NCBI GenBank assembly: GCA_963733505.1
Contig: CAVTDW010000018.1
Location: 52,074-116,073 of the forward strand
DNA: 64,000 nucleotides
Source of the DNA: JALYXV01 sp963733505
GTDB taxonomy: Bacteria > Actinomycetota > Acidimicrobiia > Acidimicrobiales > Palsa-688
Reading direction: 5' to 3'
The notes under the pieces were generated by a model. It had not been told where the DNA came from. It searched no databases and was given only the letters and a program-made list of their open reading frames with translations. The translations under genes were made by a program, and so were the position numbers. Positions within the stretch are counted from its first letter, which is position 1. The number at the start of each line of letters is the position of its first letter. Positions 30,063 to 37,534 of the stretch are shown here, in pieces.

Positions 30063-30479
30063 TCAGTGGGCGCCATCCGAGTTGATCAGTTGTGCCACCA
30101 ACACCTGTACCCGTCGGTCGATGTCGGCGACGATGGGCCGGACCTGTTCGACGGGGAGGCCGGCGGGATCGGTGAGCTCCCAGTCGAGATAGCGCTTGCC
30201 GGGGTAGACGGGGCAGGCGTCGCCGCAACCCATGGTCACGATCACGTCGGCGGCCCGGGCGACCTCGTCGGTGAGCGGCTTCGGGAATTCCCTGGTCGGA
30301 TCGAGCCCTCGCTCGGCGAGGATCTGGGCCACGGCGGGGTTGATCTGCTGCCCGGGCTCCGAGCCCGCCGACAGGACCTCGATCCGGCCGCCTCCGTAGT
30401 GGTCGAGCAGCACCCGTGCCGCGGCACTGCGGCCAGAATTGTGCACGCAGAGGAACAGCACTACGGGCCGATCACTCAT
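30063..30479 (-). CDS. arsC: Arsenate reductase / low-molecular-weight phosphatase family (ArsC)
   Basis: A 138-aa protein of the LMW-PTP-like arsenate reductase family. It has the catalytic P-loop FLCVHNSGRSAAARVL, the second Cys region VTMGCGDACPVYPGKRYLDW used for the disulfide cascade, and LDWELTDPAG. I prefer the ATG at 30479 (MSDRPVVLFLC), which overlaps the aquaporin stop by 8 nt; an ATG 15 nt upstream is possible. It should reduce arsenate to arsenite; reductant (thioredoxin or mycothiol) not determined. Last gene of the arsI-aqp-arsC operon and convergent with cofE. Confidence 0.92.
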   Translation of the reverse strand: MSDRPVVLFLCVHNSGRSAAARVLLDHYGGGRIEVLSAGSEPGQQINPAVAQILAERGLDPTREFPKPLTDEVARAADVIVTMGCGDACPVYPGKRYLDWELTDPAGLPVEQVRPIVADIDRRVQVLVAQLINSDGAH

Positions 30480-31176
30480 GGGGCACCACGACATCGGCGG
30501 CGGAATCGGCCATGTGTGGGTAAAGGACCCCGATGGCCAGCACCGCCAATGCGCCGCCCACCACTTGCATCACGACGAACATCGGGGCCGACGAGGGGCG
30601 GATGCCCGCGAACGAGTTCGAGATCGTGCGCCCGATCGTCACCGCCGGGTTGGCGAAACTGGTCGACGACGTAAAGAAGTAGGCACCGCCGATGTAGGCA
30701 CCGACTGCGAACGGCGCCGCCGACGCCCGCCCGGAACGGACCACGCCGAAGATGACGACGACCAGGCCGAAGGTGGCAACCACCTCGGCCAGCCACAGCG
30801 GCCCCGACGAGCGAGCCTTGGTCGACGCTTCGAAGACCGGCAGGGCGAACATGGCGTTGGCCAGCAGCGCGCCACCCAACGCACCCGACACCTGGGCGGC
30901 CACGTACCCCGTGGCGTCGCCCGTCGAGATGCCCCCGAACAGCCGGTCGGCCAGGGTGACGACCGGGTTGAAGTGGGCCCCCGACACGGGGCCAAAGGCG
31001 AGGATCAAGGCGACGAGCGCGCCCACGGTGGCGGCGGTGTTCTCCAGCAGTTCGAGGCCCACGTCGCCCGGCGACAGCCGGGCGGCGGCGATCCCCGAGC
31101 CGACGACGGCCGCGACCAGGAGCCCGCTGCCGAGGAACTCGGCCAGCATGCGCCGCCCGAGCGGGACCGTGCGCAC
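30472..31176 (-). CDS. MIP-family aquaporin/aquaglyceroporin (AqpS-like)
   Basis: A 234-aa six-helix channel with both NPA-type boxes: SGAHFNPVVT (NPV instead of NPA) and SFANPAVTIGR. In several bacteria such a channel replaces an arsenite pump: ArsC makes arsenite, which leaves through the channel down its gradient. The position between arsI and arsC strongly supports that role. The GTG at 31176 follows the arsI stop by 6 nt; the internal ATG 9 codons in is an alternative. No ArsB or Acr3 pump is present in the window. Confidence 0.92.
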   Translation of the reverse strand: MRTVPLGRRMLAEFLGSGLLVAAVVGSGIAAARLSPGDVGLELLENTAATVGALVALILAFGPVSGAHFNPVVTLADRLFGGISTGDATGYVAAQVSGALGGALLANAMFALPVFEASTKARSSGPLWLAEVVATFGLVVVIFGVVRSGRASAAPFAVGAYIGGAYFFTSSTSFANPAVTIGRTISNSFAGIRPSSAPMFVVMQVVGGALAVLAIGVLYPHMADSAADVVVPHE

Positions 31177-31182
31177 CTGGCG

Positions 31183-31665
31183 TCAGACCGCGACAGCGTC
31201 GTCGCAGCACGCCGACGCCGACGCCGCCGGGCTGGCGCTGCAGCAGGCGCCCGGCCCGCAGGTACCAGGCTCGGCGTTGCGGAGCTGGCCGGCCGGCATC
31301 TCGACGTCGGCCACGACGGTGTAGATCTCCCATGGCTCGGCGTCGGGGCCGTCCACCCACACCTTGTCCTGGACGGCGTAGCAACAGGCCACCTCGTCCT
31401 CGACCGCCGTTGCCAAGCCCGCTGCGGTCAGGCGTAGCTGTGCGGCCGCCACCTCTGGCGTCGAGGACACCTCGATGCCCAGGTGGTTCAGCGTGCCGCC
31501 GACCGATTGGCCTTCGATGAGCACCAGCTTGAGGGGCGGGTCCGCGATGGCGAAGTTGGCGTACCCGGGGCGCACCTTGGCCGGTTCGGTGCCGAACAAC
31601 TCCGAGTAGAACCCGATGGCGGCCTCAAGGTTCGAAACATTCAGAGCGAGCTGGACGCGAGACAT
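31183..31665 (-). CDS. ArsI/CadI-family dioxygenase with Cys-rich tail
   Basis: A 160-aa vicinal-oxygen-chelate protein (MSRVQLALNVSNLEAAIGFY). It has the family signature NHLGIEV and the ArsI-like Cys pair in EVACCYAVQDKVWV, followed by PWEIYTV. ArsI cleaves the carbon-arsenic bond of trivalent organoarsenicals; CadI is a cadmium-inducible relative. The C-terminal tail adds CGPGACCSASPAASASACC, an extra set of cysteines outside the catalytic fold. It is the first gene of an operon with the aquaporin and arsC, driven by the promoter at 31708-31736 and divergent from arsR. Confidence 0.88.
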   Translation of the reverse strand: MSRVQLALNVSNLEAAIGFYSELFGTEPAKVRPGYANFAIADPPLKLVLIEGQSVGGTLNHLGIEVSSTPEVAAAQLRLTAAGLATAVEDEVACCYAVQDKVWVDGPDAEPWEIYTVVADVEMPAGQLRNAEPGTCGPGACCSASPAASASACCDDAVAV

Positions 31666-31685
31666 GGCGTAACCTCCGGGCTAGC

Positions 31686-31701
31686 ATCGACAATCGTTGA
31701 T
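31686..31701. promoter_or_regulatory. Putative ArsR operator
   Basis: ATCGACAATCGTTGAT is an imperfect inverted repeat (ATCGA / TTGAT, one mismatch) of the ATCAA-N6-TTGAT type bound by ArsR/SmtB repressors. It lies in the 84-bp gap between divergent arsI and arsR; a second related stretch runs to about 31736. Confidence 0.55.
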
Positions 31702-31707
31702 GCATTG

Positions 31708-31736
31708 AGTATCGTAGATGTATCGACACTTGTCAA
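31708..31736 (-). promoter_or_regulatory. Promoter of arsI-aqp-arsC
   Basis: On the minus strand TTGACA (31736-31731), a 17-nt spacer and GATACT (31713-31708). The downstream operator-like repeat at 31686-31701 would cover the transcription start, which fits repression by ArsR. Confidence 0.7.
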
Positions 31737-31749
31737 TGGGAGGCGCGAT

Positions 31750-32121
31750 GTGGCCAAGGTGAGGGCATCCATCCCGGTAGGCGTCGACGACGAGTGCTGC
31801 GCCTCGGTGCTCACCGCACCCCTTGCCGACACCCAGGCCGCCGAGCTGGCCCGGGGATTCGCGGCCCTGGCCGACCCGGCCCGGCTCCAGATCCTCTCGA
31901 TTCTGGCCGGCGCCGCCACGGGCGAGGTCTGCGTGTGCGAGTTCGTCGAGCCGCTCCGCAAGAGCCAGCCCACCGTCAGCCACCACCTCAAGGTCCTGAG
32001 CGACGCCCACCTCGTCGTGGGCGACCGGCGCGGCAAGTGGGTCTGGTACCGCATCGTCCCCGATCGCCTCGAAGCCCTCCGAGCCGCCTTGGCGCCGCGC
32101 CAGCTGTTAGGCCGCCACTGA
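31750..32121 (+). CDS. arsR: ArsR-family arsenic-responsive repressor
   Basis: A 123-aa winged-helix repressor. The GTG at 31750 has GGGAGG 6 nt upstream. The metalloid-binding sequence EVCVCEFVEPL (the ELCVCDL box) is intact, followed by the recognition helix SQPTVSHHLKVLSDAHLVVG and the wing GKWVWYRIVPD. An additional Cys pair near the N-terminus (DDECCASV) may take part in As(III) binding. It is divergent from arsI and presumably releases the operator between them on binding arsenite. Confidence 0.93.
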   Translation: MAKVRASIPVGVDDECCASVLTAPLADTQAAELARGFAALADPARLQILSILAGAATGEVCVCEFVEPLRKSQPTVSHHLKVLSDAHLVVGDRRGKWVWYRIVPDRLEALRAALAPRQLLGRH

Positions 32122-32126
32122 ACCGG

Positions 32127-33074
32127 CTAGGAACGGTGGCGGAAGTAGTCCAGCACCGCGCCGGTGCCTTCGGCGAGGCTGGTCCACGGCTTCCAGCCCA
32201 GATGGATGGCCGCCCGACCGGGGTCGAGGCTGCTGCGGCGCAACTCGCCTGGTCGCGCCGGGGCGTACCCAGCCGGCTCCTTGACGCCCGCCTCTTTGGC
32301 CATCGTGTCGTACAGCTCGTTGACCGACGTCTCCCGGCCCGTGCCGATATTGATGATCAGCCCGCTTCCCCGCACCGCAGCCCGGGCGAAGGCGTCGACC
32401 ACGTCGTCGACGTACACGAAGTCCCGGGTCTGGCCGCCGTCGCCGAAGACGGTGCACGGTTCGCCGGCCAGCATCCGACCGGCGAAGATGGCGACCACGC
32501 CCGCCTCACCGTGGGGGTCCTGGCGCGGCCCGTACACGTTGGCCAGCGCCAAGGCCGTGTACTCCAGGTTGTGCAGCTCCCGGTAGGCGAACAGGTAGTC
32601 GCCCACGACCTTTTTGGCGACTCCGTACGGCGACAGGGGCTGCTGGGGGTGCGACTCCTTGACGGGCAGGAACCTCGGATCCGGATCGCCGTAAATCGTG
32701 CCCCCGCTGGAGGCGAAGACCACCTTGGCGGCACCGGCCGCCCGGGCCCCCTCGATCACCTGGAGGCTGCCCAGGATGTTGACCTCGGCGTCGAAGACCG
32801 GCCGGGCGACCGACACCCGCACGTCGGCCTGGGCGGCCAGGTGGAAGACCACCTCGGGATGGCGGCGGGCCATCAGCTCCACCACGTCGGGCGAACGCAC
32901 GTCGAGCTGATGGATCGTGAGTTGGTGGTCGGGATGGTTGCGGGCCCCGGCCAGGTTGGCCAGCGACCCCGTCGACAGGTTGTCGATCACGTCGACGCTG
33001 TGGCCCTCGGCCAGCAGCCGGTCGACCAGGTTGGACCCGATGAACCCGGCCCCTCCGGTGACCAGGGTCCTCAT
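32127..33074 (-). CDS. UDP-glucose 4-epimerase-like NAD-dependent sugar epimerase
   Basis: A 315-aa extended SDR. It has GGAGFIGSNLVDRLLAEGHS, HLAAQADVRVSV, the active-site serine region ASSGGTIYGDPDP and YGVAKK (Tyr-x-x-x-Lys), NVYGPRQDPHGEAGVVAIF and the GDGGQTRDFVYVDD motif typical of GalE-like enzymes. It likely interconverts UDP-Glc/UDP-Gal or a related pair. The ATG at 33074 overlaps the stop of the guanylyltransferase gene (ATGA). It is the last gene of the ten-gene operon and is convergent with arsR (5 bp apart). Confidence 0.88.
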   Translation of the reverse strand: MRTLVTGGAGFIGSNLVDRLLAEGHSVDVIDNLSTGSLANLAGARNHPDHQLTIHQLDVRSPDVVELMARRHPEVVFHLAAQADVRVSVARPVFDAEVNILGSLQVIEGARAAGAAKVVFASSGGTIYGDPDPRFLPVKESHPQQPLSPYGVAKKVVGDYLFAYRELHNLEYTALALANVYGPRQDPHGEAGVVAIFAGRMLAGEPCTVFGDGGQTRDFVYVDDVVDAFARAAVRGSGLIINIGTGRETSVNELYDTMAKEAGVKEPAGYAPARPGELRRSSLDPGRAAIHLGWKPWTSLAEGTGAVLDYFRHRS

Positions 33075-34066
33075 GAAACAGGGGCGGGGAAAAGCCTCCC
33101 CGATGCCGCCATACCCGCATCCACGGCGACACCGTCGCCCAAGATGGAGAGGGCCTCGATGACCGCGCCGTCGCCAACGACGGCTCCCGCCCCGATGATG
33201 GAGTCGCGGATAATCGCCGAGCGCCCGACCCGGGCGCCGCTCATGACGAGCGCCCGCTCGACGCACGCCCCTTTGGAGACCACCGCGCCGGCACCGATGA
33301 CGCTGCCACTCACGACGGCCGCCGGGTCGATGTCGGCTCGGGCGTCGACCCAATGTTCCTCACGGCGAGCGAGCGAGAGATTGGCCTGCAAGTAGGTGAC
33401 GGCCGTTCCCGCGTCCACCCAGTCGGCGTCAGATGCCAGGGCGTAGAGCGAGCCCTGCGACACCAAGGCGGGAAACGTCTCGCGTTCGATCGACACCGGC
33501 CCGTCGCGGGCGATGTGGTCCAGCACCTCAGGTTCGAGCACATAGGTGCCGGCATTGATGAGGTTGCTGGGCGCCGTGCCCGGCTCCGGTTTCTCCACGA
33601 ACGCCGTCACCCGGCCCCGCTCGTCGGTGGCCACGACTCCGTAACGCGACGGGTCGTCGACCGGCGTGAGACTGATGCTCGCGACGCCCCCGCCCCGTTG
33701 GTGGAACGCCACGAGGGCCGTGATGTCGAGATCGGTCAGGACGTCGCCATTTTGAACCAGGAACGTCTCGTCCAACCCGGCGAAGCGTGCCGCGAAGGCG
33801 ATACCGCCCGCAGTGTCTCGGGGCTCGGGCTCCACGGCGTACTGCAGCCGTACCCCGGCGCAGCGGCCGTCGGGATACGCCACCCGGAAGGCATCGGGCC
33901 GGTAGCCGAGGGACAAGATGACCTCGTCGACCCCGTGCGCGGCCAGGTGGGCCAGCACCCGCTCGATCATCGGGCGGCCCGCGACGGGCAGCATCTGCTT
34001 GGGCGTGGTCAGGGTCAGCGGGCGAAGGCGGGTGCCCTGGCCGCCGACCAGGACCACCGCCTTCAT
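33071..34066 (-). CDS. manC: Mannose-1-phosphate guanylyltransferase-type nucleotidyltransferase
   Basis: A 331-aa sugar nucleotidyltransferase with left-handed beta-helix tail. The start is MKAVVLVGGQGTRLRPLTL with the pyrophosphorylase signature, followed by PKQMLPVAGRPMIERVLAHL, FLVQNGDVLTDLD and SNLINAGTYVLEPEVLDHIA, close to mycobacterial ManB (Rv3264c). The C-terminus has hexapeptide repeats (VVSGSVIGAGAVVSKGACVE). It should make GDP-mannose from mannose-1-P. Coupled at both ends by ATGA overlaps. Another NDP-sugar specificity cannot be excluded from sequence. Confidence 0.85.
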   Translation of the reverse strand: MKAVVLVGGQGTRLRPLTLTTPKQMLPVAGRPMIERVLAHLAAHGVDEVILSLGYRPDAFRVAYPDGRCAGVRLQYAVEPEPRDTAGGIAFAARFAGLDETFLVQNGDVLTDLDITALVAFHQRGGGVASISLTPVDDPSRYGVVATDERGRVTAFVEKPEPGTAPSNLINAGTYVLEPEVLDHIARDGPVSIERETFPALVSQGSLYALASDADWVDAGTAVTYLQANLSLARREEHWVDARADIDPAAVVSGSVIGAGAVVSKGACVERALVMSGARVGRSAIIRDSIIGAGAVVGDGAVIEALSILGDGVAVDAGMAASGRLFPAPVS

Positions 34067-34884
34067 TTGACGCTCGTGGAGGTGGTAGCCGGGGCGACCG
34101 TTGTCGTCGCGGCGCCGGGAGCGGTGGTGGTTGTCGCCCCGGCAACGGTCGTCGTGGGGGCTCCCGGAACCGTCGTGGTCGACTCCGTTGGCGTCGCGGT
34201 CGCCGGGACATCCAGCGGATGGAGCATGGCGTCGATGTTGGCCTTCGGCGGCGCGGGGATCTTGGCCCCCTTGGGCATGAACGACACCACGAGCATGCTC
34301 TGGTCGGTGAGGGGGGCGTCTCGGGGGTCCTTGGTCCACAAGGTGCCGTCGGTCGACGTCGAGGTTGGGAACAGCGTGACCTGCACCCTTCCCGGCGTCC
34401 CGCCGCAGTTGTCGCTGTCGTGGTAGTCGTGGCCGGAGTAGCCGGTGAAGCTCGGGATCTTGAGTTCGCCGGCATTGAGCGTGACCCCGGTGACCTTGGT
34501 GAACACGCCGAGCACCGCGTTCTTGCCCGCCGCCGACTTCTCGTTGGGGTGGATGTCGATCACGCCGTCGCCGTGGGTGTGGATGCCCTCGGGATCGGTT
34601 TGGTACGGGAACACCGGGATGAACTCGCCCTTGTCGGCCGCGGTGCAGACATAGAACGCGTACGCCTCATGCCAATGGTCCTGACCGACCACGGGCGGCG
34701 AAGCGCCTGCGGTGTTGACCTTCGACAGCCGATGCGAGCGGCTGAAGTACACCAAGGCGGTGCCGATCACCACGATGGTGATGATCGAGACGTAGTAGAT
34801 CCAAGGGGTCCGGCCCCCGGCAGTCCGGCCACCGCTGGTGCTGGCGGCGCGCGCTACTTTTTTGTTTGAAGAGGCCTTTCCCAT
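34063..34884 (-). CDS. Single-pass membrane protein with His-rich outer domain and Thr-rich tail
   Basis: A 273-aa protein. Residues 1-27 are basic; one helix (YYVSIITIVVIGTALVYF) follows, then a domain with clustered His: DHWHEAYAFYVCTAADK, GIHTHGDGVIDIHPNEKSAA and GYSGHDYHDSDNCGGTPG. Two Cys could form a disulfide outside. The last 45 residues are a Thr/Pro/Ala/Val repeat (TTTVPGAPTTTVAGATTTT type). I know similar proteins only as conserved hypotheticals of Actinobacteria. The His pattern suggests metal binding and the tail a glycosylated or wall-spanning stalk; both are inference. Coupled by ATGA to manC, and 14 bp after the wbbL-like gene. Confidence 0.75.
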   Translation of the reverse strand: MGKASSNKKVARAASTSGGRTAGGRTPWIYYVSIITIVVIGTALVYFSRSHRLSKVNTAGASPPVVGQDHWHEAYAFYVCTAADKGEFIPVFPYQTDPEGIHTHGDGVIDIHPNEKSAAGKNAVLGVFTKVTGVTLNAGELKIPSFTGYSGHDYHDSDNCGGTPGRVQVTLFPTSTSTDGTLWTKDPRDAPLTDQSMLVVSFMPKGAKIPAPPKANIDAMLHPLDVPATATPTESTTTVPGAPTTTVAGATTTTAPGAATTTVAPATTSTSVK

Positions 34885-34898
34885 TGCGGGGGGTCAGG

Positions 34899-35795
34899 CT
34901 AGCCGACGCCCCTTTGGGCCCGGCTCCGCCACTTGGCCGCGCAGGCCGCGGCGGTCCTGCCCGCGACGCCGGCGGCGACGAGCGGGAACAGGGCGCGGCT
35001 GGCGCCCCCGTCGCTTCGCCAGGCGAACTTCAGCATCGAGCGGTGGTGGGCGATGATCATGCGGTAGGGCCGGGTCTCGGCCGAAACCCCCTGGGCATGC
35101 ACGACTTGGCCTTTCGGCTCGTACACGACCCGCCAGCCTTGGCGGCCGGCTCGCCAGCAGAGGTCGACATCTTCCATGTACATGAAGTACCGGGGATCGA
35201 ATCCATCGAGGCTCGCCCAGGCGTGGCGCCGGATGAGGAAGCAGGCGCCCGACACCCAGTCGACCGTGCGGCGCTGGCTGTGGTCCCAGTCGAGCAGGCG
35301 GTACCGGCGGGAGAACGGGTTGTCGGCCCAGACCATGCCGAGCAGTCCGTGGCCCGCGGCGTCGCCGAGCGAGGGAAACGTTCGGGCCGAGGGGTACACC
35401 GTTGCGTCGAGGTTCTGGAGCTGCGGTCCCACGATGGCGGTCGTGGGGTCCTCCGCCAGCACCCGGGCCAGGTGGCCGACCGTCCCGGGGCGCACCACGA
35501 TGTCGGGGTTGCACACCAGCAGGTCCCCGTCGGCGAGCCCGCGTGCGCCCAGGTTGACCGCCTGCCCGTATCCGAGGTTGCCGCCCGCAGGCACCCACGT
35601 GTACCGCAGGCCGGCGTCACGCAGGGCGGTTTCGGCTGCCTCGTCATTCGGGCCTCGCCTGTGGCCGTTGTCCACCACCACGACCTGTTCCACCCCGTCA
35701 GCGAGCAGGCTGGCCACGCAGCCCGGGAGCACCGAGGCCGATTGAAAGTTGACGACGATCGCCCGGATAGGGCGAGCGGTGGCGACTTCGGTCAC
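34899..35795 (-). CDS. wbbL: GT2 rhamnosyltransferase-like (WbbL family)
   Basis: A 298-aa GT2 enzyme. It has AIVVNFQSASVLPGCVASLL, VVVVDNGHRRG, the metal site LLVCNPDIVVRPG and the acceptor block YFMYMEDVDLCWRAGRQGW. This arrangement is that of WbbL-type dTDP-rhamnosyltransferases; in mycobacteria WbbL adds rhamnose to decaprenyl-PP-GlcNAc to start the arabinogalactan linker, and the gene lies next to rmlD. The presence of rmlA, rmlB and rmlD in the same operon supports dTDP-rhamnose as donor. Its ATG overlaps the stop of the DPM-like gene (ATGA). Confidence 0.8.
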   Translation of the reverse strand: MTEVATARPIRAIVVNFQSASVLPGCVASLLADGVEQVVVVDNGHRRGPNDEAAETALRDAGLRYTWVPAGGNLGYGQAVNLGARGLADGDLLVCNPDIVVRPGTVGHLARVLAEDPTTAIVGPQLQNLDATVYPSARTFPSLGDAAGHGLLGMVWADNPFSRRYRLLDWDHSQRRTVDWVSGACFLIRRHAWASLDGFDPRYFMYMEDVDLCWRAGRQGWRVVYEPKGQVVHAQGVSAETRPYRMIIAHHRSMLKFAWRSDGGASRALFPLVAAGVAGRTAAACAAKWRSRAQRGVG

Positions 35796-36508
35796 TGCTG
35801 GCGGTCACGGCCCTGGCGCTGGAGGCGAAGACGGACGAGCGTGCCAGCTGCGGCCAAACCGTCGCGCCACGTGAACTTGCGGCCGTCGTCGCCGGCCCGT
35901 CCCGTGTACGTCACCGGTACCTCGACGATCCGGTAGTGGCGGCGGAGCAACTTGGCCGTGATTTCGGGCTCGAAGTCGAAGCGCTCCGACGTCAGGTTCA
36001 AGCTGTCGAGGACCTTGCGGTCCACCAGCTTGTACCCCGTCTCGATGTCCGAAAGGGTGACATTGAACAGCAGGGCCGTCAGCACCGACAGCGACCGGTC
36101 ACCGGCCCAACGCACCAGCGACGTCGCCTCGCGCTCGCCCAGGTACCGGCTCCCGTACACCACCTTGGCCCGGCCATCGAGCAGCGGCGCCAACAACCGT
36201 GGCCATTGTTGCGGGTCGTATTCGAGATCGGCATCTTGGATCAGCACCACGTCACCACGCGCCAGGGAGATTCCGGTGCGTACGGCGGCGCCTTTTCCCC
36301 GATTGGTTTCATGGGAGACAACCCGGATGGTGGAGTCCTCCAGCGCCGCCAGGATCTTGTCGGTGCCGTCGGACGAGCCGTCGTCGACCACGATGATCTC
36401 CCGGTCGATCGGCAATTCGACCAGTCGCATCCGGCGGATGATCTCGCCCACCGTGTTGCGCTCGTTGTAGACGGGCACGATCACCGACAGGAGGCGGTAC
36501 TGGCTCAC
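35792..36508 (-). CDS. GT2 polyprenyl-phosphate mannose/glucose synthase-like
   Basis: A 238-aa GT2 enzyme like dolichol-phosphate mannose synthase: SVIVPVYNERNTVGEIIRRM, IIVVDDGSSDGTDKIL, VLIQDADLEYDPQQWPRLLA and VYGSRYLGERE. It lacks C-terminal membrane helices, so it is the soluble DPM1-like form. It would load a sugar from GDP-mannose or UDP-glucose onto a lipid phosphate for use outside the membrane, for example by the GT-C-like proteins elsewhere in the window. The GTG at 36508 overlaps the uxs stop (GTGA) and its own stop overlaps the wbbL-like ATG (ATGA). Confidence 0.88.
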   Translation of the reverse strand: MSQYRLLSVIVPVYNERNTVGEIIRRMRLVELPIDREIIVVDDGSSDGTDKILAALEDSTIRVVSHETNRGKGAAVRTGISLARGDVVLIQDADLEYDPQQWPRLLAPLLDGRAKVVYGSRYLGEREATSLVRWAGDRSLSVLTALLFNVTLSDIETGYKLVDRKVLDSLNLTSERFDFEPEITAKLLRRHYRIVEVPVTYTGRAGDDGRKFTWRDGLAAAGTLVRLRLQRQGRDRQQ

Positions 36509-37446
36509 CCGCTTCCGTCCAGTTGGCTCTGGAACCAGGCCGTGGTCTGCTCGACGCCCCAACGGAGGTCGACCTTGGGTTCCCAGCCCAGCGTCCGGGC
36601 CAGCGTGATGTCGGGGCAGCGTTGCGTCGGGTCGTCGGTCGGAAGGTCGACGAAGGCGATCTCCGAGCGGGAGCCGGTGATCTCGAGGACCGTCCGGGCC
36701 AGTTCGAGGACGGTGAACTCGGTCGGGTTGCCGACGTTGATCGGCCCGACGTGGTCGGAGCCGAGGACGGCCAGGAACCCCGCCACCTCGTCGGTGGCGT
36801 AGCAGAAGCTCCTCGTCTGGGACCCGTCGCCGTAGACCGTCAGGGGTTTGCCGAGCAGCGCCTGATTGATGAAGTTGGACACCACCCGGCCGTCGTCGGG
36901 CCGCATGTACGGCCCGTAGGTGTTGAAGATGCGGACGATGCGCACGTCGACGCCATGGGTCCGGTGGTAGGCCATGGTGAGGGCCTCGCCGAAGCGCTTG
37001 GCCTCGTCGTACACCGACCGGGGCCCGATGGGGTTGACGTGGCCCCAGTAGCTCTCCGTCTGGGGGTGCTCCTCGGGATCGCCGTAGACCTCGCTGGTGG
37101 AGGCCTGGAAGAAGCGGGCGTTCTTGGCCAGGGCCAGGTCGAGCAGGTTCTTGGTCCCGGTGCTGCCCACTTGCAGGATTTGGATGGGCATGACGGCGAA
37201 GTCGGCGGGCGACGCCGGGCTGGCCAGGTTCATCACGGCGTCGACTGGGCCGTCGATCGCCACGCCGTCGATCACGTCGACCAGCTCGAAGCTGAAGCCG
37301 GGCCGGTCCGCGAGGAGGTCGATGTTGCGCTTGGACCCGGTAACGAGGTTGTCGACCGCCACGACCTCGTCGCCGCGGGCCAGGAGGGCCTGGCACAGGT
37401 GGGTGCCGAGGAAGCCGGCGCCCCCGGCGACGACAATCCGGCTCAC
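36505..37446 (-). CDS. uxs: UDP-glucuronate decarboxylase (UDP-xylose synthase)-like
   Basis: A 313-aa extended SDR. It has GGAGFLGTHLCQALL, NLASPASPADFAVMPIQILQ, FFQASTSEVYGDPEEHPQ, SVYDEAKRFGEAL (Tyr-x-x-x-Lys) and RIFNTYGPYMRPDDGRVVSN, which together are typical of UDP-xylose synthases. It would decarboxylate UDP-glucuronate, the product of the Ugd encoded directly upstream. The start GTG AGC CGG at 37446 is itself the last unit of the 11-bp tandem repeat that fills the gap to ugd. Confidence 0.9.
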   Translation of the reverse strand: MSRIVVAGGAGFLGTHLCQALLARGDEVVAVDNLVTGSKRNIDLLADRPGFSFELVDVIDGVAIDGPVDAVMNLASPASPADFAVMPIQILQVGSTGTKNLLDLALAKNARFFQASTSEVYGDPEEHPQTESYWGHVNPIGPRSVYDEAKRFGEALTMAYHRTHGVDVRIVRIFNTYGPYMRPDDGRVVSNFINQALLGKPLTVYGDGSQTRSFCYATDEVAGFLAVLGSDHVGPINVGNPTEFTVLELARTVLEITGSRSEIAFVDLPTDDPTQRCPDITLARTLGWEPKVDLRWGVEQTTAWFQSQLDGSG

Positions 37447-37534
37447 GTGGGGCTCACGCGCGGCTCACGTTCGGCCCAGATGCGGCTCACGTGCGGCTCA
37501 CGTGCGGCTCACGTGCGGCCCGCGTGCGGCTCAC
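37436..37534 (-). repeat. 11-bp tandem repeat, nine units, between ugd stop and uxs start
   Basis: On the minus strand the unit GTGAGCCGCAC recurs with an exact 11-bp period at 37534, 37523, 37512, 37501, 37490, 37479, 37468, 37457 and 37446; units 2 and 6 are diverged (GCGGGCCGCAC, CTGGGCCGAAC). The first unit contains the ugd stop in a GTGA overlap and the last one is the uxs start codon. The units therefore look like copies of a coupled stop/start junction. Confidence 0.92.

Noticed and set aside
37436..37534. CRISPR array
   Set aside because: The repeat is 11 bp and directly abutting, with no spacers.
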